In this document: positions 45,625 through 55,201 of the stretch, piece by piece
Numbering within the stretch: the first letter of the stretch is position 1
How the letters are laid out: every line of letters starts with the position of its first letter
From: Enterovibrio qingdaonensis
Lineage (GTDB): Bacteria > Pseudomonadota > Gammaproteobacteria > Enterobacterales > Vibrionaceae
DNA length: 64,000 nt
Reading direction: 5' to 3'
Assembly: GCF_028683135.1 (NCBI RefSeq)
Contig: NZ_JAJUBB010000004.1
Coordinates: 248,001 to 312,000, forward strand
Position numbers and translations under genes: made by a program
The notes under the pieces: generated by a model
The model's input: the letters and a program-made list of their open reading frames with translations, nothing else
Told to the model about the DNA's origin: nothing
Database searches by the model: none

Positions 45625-47742
45625 TTAGCCGACCTTTTGAACTTTACCGTCTTTTAATGCTTGAAGCACAGAATGCTTAGGTCCATCTGCGACTATGCTG
45701 CCTTGCTCAACGACGATGATCCGATCAACAACATCAAGCATGCCGGTTTTATGTGTATTAATGATCAGGGTTTCATCGCGACGAAGTGTCGACAATTGTT
45801 GTTTGATGTATTGCTCTGAGCGATTGTCCATTGCACTGGTTGGTTCGTCCAGCAACAAAACAGGAGGGCGGCCTAACATGGCTCTTGCAATCGCAATCGC
45901 TTGACGTTGTCCACCAGACAACTGCCCGCCGCCTTCACCTACTTGACGCTCCAATCCTGCAGGGTCTCTTTGTGTAAAGGTGGTTACACCTGAGCGGTTG
46001 GCTGCATCCAGTATGTCTCTGTCATCTGATAAAGGGCGTCCAAGCGTAATGTTGTCTCTGATCGAACCAAAGAACAATACGGGGTCTTGCGGAACACAGC
46101 CTATATTGCGCCGTATGTCGATGTTGTGTATTTGGCTGATGTCGGTTTCATCGATACGTACAGAGCCTTCTGTAGGGCGATATAGACCCATTAGCAGACG
46201 GCTTAGTGTTGTCTTACCAGAGCCAATTCTGCCAATAATAGCGACCTTTTCTCCAGGCAATATAGTGAAAGACACATCACGCAGAGATGCCACTTCACTG
46301 TTGGGATAGTTAAAGTTCACGCGATCAAATTCGATTTTTCCTCGAATAATCGGACGGTGAATGTAACGTTGACCTTCTTCTTGCTCTGATGGCATTTCCA
46401 TCAGTTGGTCAATAATGCCCATAGCAGACTTGGCTTGGTTATAACGCGTAGAGAGCAATGATAGCTGAACCATAGGCCCAACTGCACGAGAGCTAAGCAT
46501 GCTGGCGGCGATCAAGCCACCCATAGTGAGGTCACCATTGGCAATGAGGTACACCCCGAACACAATCATGGACACTGACACAAACTGCTGAATAAAGCCT
46601 GCGGCGTTTTGAACGGAGTCTGTTAGACGGCGCGTTTTGATGCCCCAGTTAGCCATATGTGCAACGGCTTCTTCCCAACGGTATTGAAACTGACTTTCTG
46701 CGCCGAACAGCTTGATGGTTTCGAGACCAGCCAAGCTTTCAATCAGGTTGGCATTTTTTTGGGAAGAAAGACGAGAGCCTTCTTCTATTGTGGTTCTCAG
46801 CGGTTTTTGAATAAGCATGGCGTGAATCATCAAAAACGCGACCGCAACGATGGGTACAATAACCAAGGGACCGGCAACGATCCAGATGATGAAAAGGAAA
46901 AAGAAAGCAAAGGGGAGGTCAATAAGTGCTGATACCGATGCGGAAGTAAAAAAGTCCCTAATTGATTCGAACTCTTGCATATGCCTTGCAAACGCACCCA
47001 CTGATGGCGGCTTGGCTTCCATCCGTATTCCCATGACCTTTTGGAATATTCGGGCAGAAATCAACAGGTCAGATTTTTTTCCTGAAATGTCGATAAAGTA
47101 GCTGCGAAGCAATTTAAGCACTAGGTCAAAAATAAAGATAACAAATATGCCACTGGCCAAAACCCACAGTGAGTCGAAGGCCAAGTTCGGCACGATTTTG
47201 TCGTAGACGATGCGAGAAAATAGAGGGGTAGCTATCGCAAAGGCGTTAATAAAAATCGAAGCGATGAGTACGTCACGATAGATTGAACGAGACTCCCACA
47301 GCGTACTCCAAAACCAGTGGCCGCTGCGTTCTTTCAATATCTCTGGAGAACGTTCATCGTATCGAAATTGCTTTTTTAGTAAAAACAGCCGACCGTTATA
47401 CTCTTCATTGAGGTCAGCCAGACTAACAATATCTGAAGTGATATCGGTATTGGGAGCGACAATTTCAGCTTCACCCCGTTCGTGATTTATATCGAGAAGC
47501 ACGCATGCTTCATTGTTTTTCATCAGTAAGATGCAGGGACAAAGAAGCACGGACACGTCGGATAACTCCATACGAGCTTCTTTTGCATCTATGCTTGCAC
47601 GCTCGGCTGCGCGTGGGAATAGGAATGGCGATAGATAGCCATCAGAGATGGGTAAGCCGGATACCAATGCGTCAGGCGAATTCGGCTGACCAAAGTATCG
47701 GCTTACATAGACCAAAGATTGCAATAGCGGATCTTTAACCAT
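45625..47742 (-). CDS. lapB: Type I secretion ABC transporter LapB (RTX adhesin exporter)
   Basis: 705 residues. An N-terminal C39-like domain (about 1-130) without an intact peptidase Cys/His set, a six-span membrane domain (about 150-430), then the ATPase with GRIGSGKTTL Walker A, LSGGQRQAIAIARA signature, LLLDEPTSAMD Walker B and a final His switch in INTHKTG. It exports large adhesins with LapC and LapE. The start overlaps the lapD stop by eight bases. No adhesin gene is in the window. Confidence 0.9.
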   Translation of the reverse strand: MVKDPLLQSLVYVSRYFGQPNSPDALVSGLPISDGYLSPFLFPRAAERASIDAKEARMELSDVSVLLCPCILLMKNNEACVLLDINHERGEAEIVAPNTDITSDIVSLADLNEEYNGRLFLLKKQFRYDERSPEILKERSGHWFWSTLWESRSIYRDVLIASIFINAFAIATPLFSRIVYDKIVPNLAFDSLWVLASGIFVIFIFDLVLKLLRSYFIDISGKKSDLLISARIFQKVMGIRMEAKPPSVGAFARHMQEFESIRDFFTSASVSALIDLPFAFFFLFIIWIVAGPLVIVPIVAVAFLMIHAMLIQKPLRTTIEEGSRLSSQKNANLIESLAGLETIKLFGAESQFQYRWEEAVAHMANWGIKTRRLTDSVQNAAGFIQQFVSVSMIVFGVYLIANGDLTMGGLIAASMLSSRAVGPMVQLSLLSTRYNQAKSAMGIIDQLMEMPSEQEEGQRYIHRPIIRGKIEFDRVNFNYPNSEVASLRDVSFTILPGEKVAIIGRIGSGKTTLSRLLMGLYRPTEGSVRIDETDISQIHNIDIRRNIGCVPQDPVLFFGSIRDNITLGRPLSDDRDILDAANRSGVTTFTQRDPAGLERQVGEGGGQLSGGQRQAIAIARAMLGRPPVLLLDEPTSAMDNRSEQYIKQQLSTLRRDETLIINTHKTGMLDVVDRIIVVEQGSIVADGPKHSVLQALKDGKVQKVG

Positions 47743-49675
47743 GATTCTCCAATTTCTTCTCGAAGATAAAACCTTGGAAGCCGCTTACAAACAGTTCGGA
47801 TAACTTGTTTAACTGCGATTCCGTTTCAACTCGAGTCGCGATTGTCGTGATATTTAAGTTATGTGCAGTCCGGCATATTGAGGCTAGCACATGGCTTTGT
47901 GATTCGTCGTCCAGATTGCTGGTATAGGCAAAATCGATTTTCACGTATGACGGCTTGAATTTATTGAGGTAGTCAAGTGATTGGAAGTTCCGGCCATAGT
48001 TATCGACGCCAAATCCAAAATTAAATCTGTGAGCTTGTTCGGTCAGCAGACTCACGTGGTCTGGGTAGCGAACAAATACACTCTCTGGAATTTCGAAGAA
48101 CAACCTGCCTGCCATATCTCGGTGTTTCTGCATGACAGTTGTTAGCCAACGAATGAACGAAGCATTGGTAACACTGTTCTGCGTCAAGTTAATCGCTAAA
48201 GGCCCTAGTTTCGGATCGTCCGTTAAACGTTCAATCATATGTGCAACAACATAGCGGTCGAAAGATTCGCCCAATTCGAGTTGTTCGACGGCACCCAGGA
48301 AATGAGCGGCTCCATAGTAGTCCTCACCGCGTTCGATGGCGGAGAAGACTTCCTGGTGAAGGACGCTCTGGTCGCTATTAGAAGCAGGTTGGAACTTAAA
48401 TTTAAACCAATCGTGGGCAATGGCATCGAGAATAAGCGTTTTCCATTGTTGTCTACCCATCGATGCGTCGTTTGCCGTTTGGTCAATCATAGACACCGGA
48501 TGTTTCGGCGTATTCCGTGCTTGCGTCAACGCGTTATCGACTTGAGCAAGTAACTGACTTGCATCTCGGTTTTCCGAACTGTTTACAGCAAGACCAATAG
48601 CGACTTTAGGCGGGCTGATACCCATAGGGTCATGCTGCATATCCGTAACAATTGCTAGAAGACTCTCACCGAGCACCTGCAAATCTTCAGCGGTTGAATT
48701 GGGAGCGAGAATGACAAATTCGTCTTTGGAAATTCTTGACGCCGTAAAGTCTGCATCATTGATGGTGGTGTTCAATTTTTTGGAGAACTGGCTGACTAAG
48801 GCATCACCTTGCTCAAATCCTTGGTTTTGATAAGTGTCAGTGATGAGGTCTACTTTGGCCATAACTAGGCCACCAATGGCCGACTCTGCAAGCCAAGATT
48901 TCAACTGACCAACGAAGAAACTTCTATTGCCCAACCCTGACACGGTATCGCGATACGCATGCTCACGCAGTCTGTCCGCTTCTTTGGCTTGTTGCTCAAA
49001 GTATGCTTCCAATTGATTACTCATTTGGTTAATGGCTTTTACAACCGTTTTTAGTTCGGTTGTCGGCGGAAGCGGGATAGGTTCGTTATTGAACTTGTTG
49101 CGCGCGATATCTTGTGCTCGGTTCGTAATGGTTTTAAGCGGACGCAGAGATCGACTGAGTTGCATTGCGATAATGAGCATCGCAATGATAAAGAGCACGC
49201 CAATCCAAATCCCAAGTTGAATCGTTGCTCGCCACATTTCTCGGTAAGCATACCCAGGATGAGAAACCACTTTTACTTCAGCGAGCTGTAACCATCCGCT
49301 GGTAAATGTTCGTTCTTCGGTGATAACAGGGAAAAGGTCGAGAGAAATATACCAATTTGGTACGCCTTCAACCGTGACAGGATACTGGCGAATGATCTCA
49401 CTGCCATCAGACAGCATTTTCAGGCGGACTTCCTGATAGAAGCCTCCATCAAATAGTGCATTGATAACAGATTCTGTGGCGACTTTGTCATCATCTTCCA
49501 AGTACGGAGACAATGCCAGTCCCATTGAGTTGATTGTATTATTCACCTCAGCGGTTTGCTGAGTGAGAAGAAAGTTTCGTGTGGTGCTCAATTCAATCCC
49601 GGTGACCGCAAGGATCAACAGGAAGAATATTGCCAACATCCATGTAAATAGCTGTCGGTATAAAGTCATAGACAT
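47735..49675 (-). CDS. lapD: LapD, inner-membrane c-di-GMP receptor with degenerate GGDEF and EAL domains
   Basis: 646 residues. TM1 at about 10-30, a periplasmic output domain with the Trp-rich GWLQLAEVKVVSHPGYAY, TM2 at about 150-170, HAMP, then GGDEF-like and EAL-like domains. The GGDEF site reads RISKDEF and the EAL position reads EVF (QEVFSAIE), so both are inactive as enzymes, as in LapD. When c-di-GMP binds the EAL domain, LapD holds the protease LapG and the adhesin is kept on the cell. Its start touches the lapG stop. Confidence 0.92.
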   Translation of the reverse strand: MSMTLYRQLFTWMLAIFFLLILAVTGIELSTTRNFLLTQQTAEVNNTINSMGLALSPYLEDDDKVATESVINALFDGGFYQEVRLKMLSDGSEIIRQYPVTVEGVPNWYISLDLFPVITEERTFTSGWLQLAEVKVVSHPGYAYREMWRATIQLGIWIGVLFIIAMLIIAMQLSRSLRPLKTITNRAQDIARNKFNNEPIPLPPTTELKTVVKAINQMSNQLEAYFEQQAKEADRLREHAYRDTVSGLGNRSFFVGQLKSWLAESAIGGLVMAKVDLITDTYQNQGFEQGDALVSQFSKKLNTTINDADFTASRISKDEFVILAPNSTAEDLQVLGESLLAIVTDMQHDPMGISPPKVAIGLAVNSSENRDASQLLAQVDNALTQARNTPKHPVSMIDQTANDASMGRQQWKTLILDAIAHDWFKFKFQPASNSDQSVLHQEVFSAIERGEDYYGAAHFLGAVEQLELGESFDRYVVAHMIERLTDDPKLGPLAINLTQNSVTNASFIRWLTTVMQKHRDMAGRLFFEIPESVFVRYPDHVSLLTEQAHRFNFGFGVDNYGRNFQSLDYLNKFKPSYVKIDFAYTSNLDDESQSHVLASICRTAHNLNITTIATRVETESQLNKLSELFVSGFQGFIFEKKLENHG

Positions 49676-50344
49676 TTACCCATCATAGTTTTTGATCGGC
49701 CTATTGAGTTTTACTGACCCCATTCGTTGTCGAAGATCGTTCCACAATCCCAACCTTGAAGACTTGCCTGCCAGTTCACCTTTACCGCGTTCTTTCATTA
49801 ACCAAAGTCGGCTACCGTTAAAGCTGTATACAGGTAGCAGATCTCGTCGTTTTGAAGCTTTCAAGATCTTCGGGTCGATATTATCTAAAAGCACAGGCTC
49901 AGAAGAGGCTGTAGGGTAGTAGGCGACAACCATGTGAAATTGGTTGAGTTCGATGGCTTTTACGTAGACCAGCCTCAACTTTTTATCGTCTATCCCTAAC
50001 TCTCTGAGCGTGAAGTACTTAGCGATACTAAAGTCTTCACAATCTCCGGCAGCACTTCCCAAAAACTCGAGAGGTGTTGCCCAATAATCCTTTTTACCCC
50101 ACAAATCTATGTCATTAACGAAATACAGCTGGTTGAAAAAATCGTTAACGGCAACGAGCTTCTCTTTCTCGGAAAGATTGGCTGATTTCGCGACGACATC
50201 TCTCCATGCTGCAACACGTTTTCCTGCTCGATCACCGTAAAACCCTGCAACTTTTTTGACCCAGAGATCGTCAGTGTCGTTAGTCGCAAAAGATCCTAGT
50301 GCAGGTAGAAGGAACAATAAAAACAGGGTGACCCGTTTTTGCAT
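49676..50344 (-). CDS. lapG: LapG, periplasmic cysteine protease that releases LapA-type adhesins
   Basis: 222 residues with a Sec signal peptide (about 1-20). A bacterial transglutaminase-like cysteine protease: catalytic Cys in AAGDCEDFS, His in QFHMVVAYY and Asp in LLDNIDP. WGKKDYWATPLEF is also typical. It cuts the N-terminus of the retained adhesin when LapD lets it go at low c-di-GMP. AAGGAAGCCTA precedes the ATG; lapD follows without a gap. Confidence 0.93.
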   Translation of the reverse strand: MQKRVTLFLLFLLPALGSFATNDTDDLWVKKVAGFYGDRAGKRVAAWRDVVAKSANLSEKEKLVAVNDFFNQLYFVNDIDLWGKKDYWATPLEFLGSAAGDCEDFSIAKYFTLRELGIDDKKLRLVYVKAIELNQFHMVVAYYPTASSEPVLLDNIDPKILKASKRRDLLPVYSFNGSRLWLMKERGKGELAGKSSRLGLWNDLRQRMGSVKLNRPIKNYDG

Positions 50345-50360
50345 TAGGCTTCCTTAGTCG

Positions 50361-50954
50361 TTACTGTTCCCGTCGGGTAAAAATGGTCCATGCTTCCTCA
50401 ATATCTCCTTTAAATCCTTTTACTCTGCCAACCACACGGCGATTTACAAGCTGGGATGTCTCCGTGGTGTCAGCCAAAACCAAATCGTTCTCGCCAAGCC
50501 CTACAATCGCGAGACGGTCGGTTTTGATCCCTCTGTCAATCAATTGCGCTTTTACGGCTTCAGCACGTTGAACAGACAGTTCACTGTTGTACGTATTTGT
50601 CCCGAGTGAACTTGTATGTCCTTGAAGTTCAAGAGAGGTTTCAGGGTAAAGGTGAAGGAATTCTGCCATTTTGTCCAGTTCTTCACGGTAGGCAGGTTCT
50701 ACAATTGCCGAGTCGTTTGCAAACTGAATCCTGAGTGAACTGTCGTTTTCAAACAAAACATAGCTGGGGCACCCATCGTTATCGATGATGACGGTATTTG
50801 GCGTGTTGTCACATAAGTCTCTCGCGTTAATGACGCCATCAGCGTCTTCGTCAAGTAAGTCAGAATGTTGCTCCGCAAGTGGGGGAACGTTAGCGGAAAT
50901 TGAACAACCAGAGATAGCCACAAGTATCCCTGACGTTAGGAAAACATGTTTCAT
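50361..50954 (-). CDS. OmpA-family outer-membrane lipoprotein
   Basis: About 197 residues from the ATG at 50954, with AAGG eight bases upstream; the ATG at 50969 overlaps the previous gene. Lipobox VAISGC at about residue 14-19 predicts a lipoprotein. Then a calcium-binding-like DEDADGVINARDLC and DNDGCP, and a C-terminal OmpA peptidoglycan-binding domain with LQGHTSSLGTNTYNSELSVQRAEAV split into LQGHTSSLG and LSVQRAEAV. It sits inside the Lap operon between lapE and lapG and may brace the exporter to the wall. Confidence 0.85.
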   Translation of the reverse strand: MKHVFLTSGILVAISGCSISANVPPLAEQHSDLLDEDADGVINARDLCDNTPNTVIIDNDGCPSYVLFENDSSLRIQFANDSAIVEPAYREELDKMAEFLHLYPETSLELQGHTSSLGTNTYNSELSVQRAEAVKAQLIDRGIKTDRLAIVGLGENDLVLADTTETSQLVNRRVVGRVKGFKGDIEEAWTIFTRREQ

Positions 50955-50958
50955 TGAT

Positions 50959-52275
50959 CTAACCTTCATTTTTTAAGACTGGCTCGAGCCACTCTTGAGG
51001 CACATCAATTCTTAACGCGTCTAGTAGCGTGCCAGTGCTGTTGAGTACGCGATATTTTGCATTGATGTTGGCATAGTGGGCGTCGAGGTAAGAACGACGC
51101 GCTTCAAACAGTTCGTTTTCTGTATTAAGCAGATCCAACAAGGTGCGACGACCAATCTTGAATTGCTTTTCATAGGCAATAACCGTTTCAGAGGCTGCGT
51201 CAACGTGATCGGCGAGGTATTTCTTCTGTTCCTCTGTTAATTCATACGCACTCCACGCTAGGCGGGTGCTTTCTTTGAGTAAGCGGGAAGCGTTATCGAA
51301 AATGTCCTTCGATTTGTTCAATTGATAAGCACTGCGCTTAGTGTTGGCTTGGTCTGAGCCACCGTTGTAAAGGTTCCACCTTACACGCAACATGGCACTG
51401 AACTCGTCGACGCTTTCTTCGACGCCGTTCGCGTCATTGGTCCAATTTTGTTTTGCTTCCACCGTGAACGTTGGGTAGAAATTACCTTTGTTTTGACGAT
51501 ATTGAGCGCGTGCGGCATCAATATCGTGCGTGGCGAGCTTCATGACAGGGTTAAGCTCAAATGCGACATCGAGTGCTTCTTTCAACGATGTCGGCAAGAA
51601 AAGCTGATCGACTTCAGGGTCAACGGGCTTTCTTATTTCAATGCCTGCTAATCGAAAGAACTCTGTTTCTGCATCAATGACATTGCTTCTTGCTGCGAGC
51701 ATATTTGTGATAGCGCGCGCGACACGGGCTTCAACTTGCGATAAATCGGCGGTTGAGCCAATTCCAGACTCCGCACGTCGTTCAATGTCTGATTTGATTT
51801 TTTCGTGAACACCGACATTGTCTTCAGACAGCGCGAGTAATTGTTGTGCGAGGAGCACTGCGACATAAGCTTCGGTTAGCGTTAACGTCTTATCTTGTGC
51901 ATCGGAAAGTAACTGGAAACGTTGTGCCTCCGCCTCATACTTGGTTCTGTCTATGTTGTTTAATGTACTTCCGTCCCAGATCAACTGAGTCAGGCTCAGG
52001 GTGGCGTCTTTACGGTTGTAGCTTTTGTCACCGCTTGCTTTTGTCGTACTGTTGTTAATGTACTCGTAGCCATACCCAGCACTGAGATCGATATCCGGGT
52101 AATAGTCGCCCTGTGCGACACCAATGCTTTGCCTGTTACTCATAAAGTCATTGAATGCACTTTTTAGCTCTGGGTCAGTCGCGATGGTAATGGCGACAGC
52201 TTCTTCAAGAGAGACTGACCAAGCATTGCAGCTGGTAAGAGCAAAAGCGAAAAAAAGTGTCTTTGTTTTCAACAT
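50959..52275 (-). CDS. lapE: TolC-family outer-membrane channel of the Lap system (LapE)
   Basis: 438 residues with a Sec signal (about 1-18, NAWS). TolC coiled-coil repeats are seen twice: KSAFNDFMSNRQ with GDYYPDIDLSAGYGY, and DIDAARAQYRQNKGNFYPTFTVEA split into DIDAARAQY and GNFYPTFTVEA. A trimeric outer-membrane channel linking LapB/LapC to the surface is expected. AGGGAG precedes the ATG. It ends about five bases before the OmpA gene starts. Confidence 0.9.
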   Translation of the reverse strand: MLKTKTLFFAFALTSCNAWSVSLEEAVAITIATDPELKSAFNDFMSNRQSIGVAQGDYYPDIDLSAGYGYEYINNSTTKASGDKSYNRKDATLSLTQLIWDGSTLNNIDRTKYEAEAQRFQLLSDAQDKTLTLTEAYVAVLLAQQLLALSEDNVGVHEKIKSDIERRAESGIGSTADLSQVEARVARAITNMLAARSNVIDAETEFFRLAGIEIRKPVDPEVDQLFLPTSLKEALDVAFELNPVMKLATHDIDAARAQYRQNKGNFYPTFTVEAKQNWTNDANGVEESVDEFSAMLRVRWNLYNGGSDQANTKRSAYQLNKSKDIFDNASRLLKESTRLAWSAYELTEEQKKYLADHVDAASETVIAYEKQFKIGRRTLLDLLNTENELFEARRSYLDAHYANINAKYRVLNSTGTLLDALRIDVPQEWLEPVLKNEG

Positions 52276-52323
52276 GCGATCTCCCTAAGGTGAACCTTTT
52301 TGGGTTCACAAAATATATTTTTC

Positions 52324-53730
52324 TTATTCCCGCAATGCGGATTTTTGCGCTTGTAATATGGGTTTTAATAAATAGTCGAGCACACTTCGTTTGCCGGTGA
52401 TGATGTCAGCTGACGCTGTCATTCCAGGAATGATGGGAAGATCTTTGCCATCACCAAGGTTATTGGATGCCGTTCGTATTTTTACGAGGTAGAAACTATT
52501 GCCTTCCTCATCTTGAATCGTGTCTGCACTGATGGTCTCGAGAATGCCATCTAACCCACCGTATACCGTAAAATCGTAAGCACTGAATTTCACAATGGCG
52601 GTAAGGCCTGGGCGAAGAAAGGCGATATCTTGAGGGGCAATTTTGGCTTCGATGAGCAAATTATCTTCGCTGGGCACGATTTCCACCAAGTCCATGCCAG
52701 GCTGAATAACCCCGCCGACGGTGTTGACGTGTAGCTTTTTGATTGTGCCATCAACAGGGCTGACGACCACGGTTCGTTCTACGCGGTCTTCAAGCGTGAC
52801 ACGGGTTTCTGTCATGGCGAGTAACTTATCTTCGACATCGTTTAAGCGCTCCTGCTGTTCTCCTCGGAACTTCAATGCCACATCGATGTGTTTGAAAACC
52901 ACTTCGCGTAACGAAGAATTGATTGAAGGGAGAGAGAGCTCTGCAGATGAGAGTTCCCGTTTGGTGTCATTGACCTGCCGTTGCAGTTTTAACAGGTCAA
53001 TTTGAGGTACAACCCCTTCGTCGGCCAGAGGCTTGGTGATGCTGTATTCTTCTCGCGCAAAGTTGTAGCTTTGTTTTAAGTTTTGAACGCGGGCTTTAAC
53101 TTCAATGAGTTCTTGCTCTTTTTGACGGATTTGCTGCGCAGTGACGGACAATTGGTTGTCGAGGTTGTTCAGTTTTTCCCGATATTCGTCGCGCTGACGT
53201 GAGACGACATTTCGATGGTCATTTACAAATTCTTCATCAAAAACAAGATCGTTACGTTGGAGCGTCACGGCATTTTGCCAATCTGCTTCAGGACTGACGA
53301 CAACAGATTCAATGAGTGCTTGTAATTTGACAGCATCGCCTTGGAGGCTGGTTAATTCTTGAAGCCGTTCGCGAAAGTCAGATCTGAACATGGTGTCGTC
53401 AATCAATAAGAGCTGTTGTCCTTTATCGACAACGTCACCTTCGCGAATGAGCAACTCTTTCACCAATCCCCCCTCAAGGTTTTGAACAACCTGAAGTTGA
53501 GAGGAAGGAATCACTTTGCCTTGTCCTACGGTCACCTTGTCGAGTTCGGCAAATGCAGCCCACACGGCACTGACGGTAATAAAACCGACAATCACCCATA
53601 GCAAAACGCGCGCACTTTTGGGCGTTGAAAGTAAAAGTGCGGCAGTTTTGTCATCGATATAATCTAGGTGCTCACTTGCAGGTAGTCGATCCGCCTGCTT
53701 ATCGCCTTTTCTCATTAATGGGCCAACCAT
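52324..53730 (-). CDS. lapC: Membrane fusion protein of the Lap type I secretion system (LapC, HlyD family)
   Basis: 468 residues. One membrane span at about 43-63 (VLLWVIVGFITVSAVWAAFA), a biotinyl-lipoyl-like strand pair (GKVIPSSQLQVVQNLEGG), a long helical hairpin (about 100-290) and a C-terminal barrel with DLVEIVPSEDNLLIEAKI and RPGLTAIVKFSAYD. It bridges LapB and LapE. It is the first gene of the operon. The Met at 53715 is an alternative start; neither has a good ribosome-binding site. Confidence 0.9.
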   Translation of the reverse strand: MVGPLMRKGDKQADRLPASEHLDYIDDKTAALLLSTPKSARVLLWVIVGFITVSAVWAAFAELDKVTVGQGKVIPSSQLQVVQNLEGGLVKELLIREGDVVDKGQQLLLIDDTMFRSDFRERLQELTSLQGDAVKLQALIESVVVSPEADWQNAVTLQRNDLVFDEEFVNDHRNVVSRQRDEYREKLNNLDNQLSVTAQQIRQKEQELIEVKARVQNLKQSYNFAREEYSITKPLADEGVVPQIDLLKLQRQVNDTKRELSSAELSLPSINSSLREVVFKHIDVALKFRGEQQERLNDVEDKLLAMTETRVTLEDRVERTVVVSPVDGTIKKLHVNTVGGVIQPGMDLVEIVPSEDNLLIEAKIAPQDIAFLRPGLTAIVKFSAYDFTVYGGLDGILETISADTIQDEEGNSFYLVKIRTASNNLGDGKDLPIIPGMTASADIITGKRSVLDYLLKPILQAQKSALRE

Positions 53731-53896
53731 AAAATCAATGAAACTCGCTAACTTAAGCGTAGTTTAAGTCTGTGATTCTCTCTAATGGCTGACAGTCTAT
53801 AGACATTGATCTGTCTCAACTTTCTCATCGAAGAGAAAGCTGAGATTCTTGTATTGATCAGTTAATACGGGTGGTACAAAGAAGGTCGAACGAAAT

Positions 53897-55201
53897 TTAT
53901 GCTTTGAAAGATTCTTTATCAAGGTGGTGTTTTTTTAATTTTTCATACAAGGTTTTTCGGGCAAGTCCCAGTTCTTGTTGAACTTCTTTGAGTCTCCCAT
54001 TGTGCCGATTTAACGCATCAAAGAGGATTGAACGCTCCACTTTTGTCAGTCTTTCAGCCAGTGAGGTGTGGTCATTTTCTTCACTCGTCACAGATTCAGA
54101 TAATGCTTGCTCCTCACCCATCAAAACCCAACGTTCCGCAAAGTTGCGCAGTTCAGTGACGTTACCTGGCCAAGTGTACTGGGCCATCTTTGCTTTGTGG
54201 TCCGCATTCAAGTTGGGTGGGGCGATGCCAAAGCGCGAAGCCGTTGTGCGTAAGAAGTTTTGGCAGATGAGGTAGGTGTCCTCTTCTCTTTCACGTAGCG
54301 GAGGAAAATGGAGTGTAATACTGGATAGTATTTCATAAAGACTCTGGTCAAACTTTTGCAGCCTGGCACTTTGTTGAAGATCGACCCGCGTTGAAGCGAT
54401 CACTCTTGGCATATCGACGGTATTCCGAAGTGCTATCGATAACTTACGCTGAGTCGCCTGCGGTAACGCTTCAATTCCGTCGAGAAACAAGGTGCCCTTG
54501 CGCGCAGAGAAGATTTTTCCATGCTTACTTGAAAAGGTATTGGTGTCGGTGGGGTTGCCAAACAACTCTTGCTCAATGCCTGAATCAGGAACTAATCGGC
54601 ATTTTAAACTGATGAAGGGTTCGTCTTGCCGCTCACTGTGATCGTGCATGAATCTGGCCGCCAACTCTTTACCTGTACCGCGTTCACCTTGCATGAGCAG
54701 TGGGGATTCTTTGTCCTTCAAATAAGAAAGGGTGCGACGAAGTTGTTTAATTTCGGCGCAATTGCCAAGAATTCGTGGTCCGGGGGCACTTTGTTGTTCG
54801 AGTTCTCGCCGTAGCTCTCGGTTTTCAATGACAAGATTTCGCTTATCCAGTCCTCGACGAATAACGTCTAGCAGGTGATCGGTGGAAAAGGGCTTTTCGA
54901 GGAAATCATACGCCCCTCCACGCATCGCTGAAACGGCAGTAGAAATATCGCCATGTCCGGTCAACATGACGATTGAGAATTCCTTGTCAACGGCAAGCGC
55001 ATGGTTGAGAAACGCGATACCGTCCATTTGAGGCATGTTAATGTCGGAGATGATGACACCTTCAAAGGCACTGTCTAACTGTGACAATGCCTCTTTCGCA
55101 GAGGCAAATGTTTTCGGCATAAAGCCTTCAATATCGAGTGTCTGACTGAGAGAATCTCGGATTGAACGCTCATCATCAATAATCCAAATCTCGGTTGTCA
55201 T
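53897..55201 (-). CDS. NtrC/DctD-like response regulator lacking the GAFTGA sigma-54 motif
   Basis: 434 residues. Receiver domain with phospho-acceptor Asp53 (SDINMPQMDG), AAA+ domain with Walker A GERGTGKE at 172-179, and a Fis-type C-terminal helix-turn-helix (LKEVQQELGLARKTLYEKLKK). The segment after ELFG (about 212-215) reads NPTDTNTFSS where GAFTGA should be, and Walker B reads LFLDGI with Gly242 replacing the usual Glu. It should therefore not drive sigma-54 promoters in the normal way. It may act with sigma-70 or as a repressor. It overlaps the sensor kinase gene. Confidence 0.85.
   Translation of the reverse strand: MTTEIWIIDDERSIRDSLSQTLDIEGFMPKTFASAKEALSQLDSAFEGVIISDINMPQMDGIAFLNHALAVDKEFSIVMLTGHGDISTAVSAMRGGAYDFLEKPFSTDHLLDVIRRGLDKRNLVIENRELRRELEQQSAPGPRILGNCAEIKQLRRTLSYLKDKESPLLMQGERGTGKELAARFMHDHSERQDEPFISLKCRLVPDSGIEQELFGNPTDTNTFSSKHGKIFSARKGTLFLDGIEALPQATQRKLSIALRNTVDMPRVIASTRVDLQQSARLQKFDQSLYEILSSITLHFPPLREREEDTYLICQNFLRTTASRFGIAPPNLNADHKAKMAQYTWPGNVTELRNFAERWVLMGEEQALSESVTSEENDHTSLAERLTKVERSILFDALNRHNGRLKEVQQELGLARKTLYEKLKKHHLDKESFKA

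Noticed and set aside
45625-47742. LapB as a peptidase-containing bacteriocin exporter
   Set aside because: The N-terminal C39-like domain lacks a clear catalytic Cys/His set and the neighbours are lapD and lapG.
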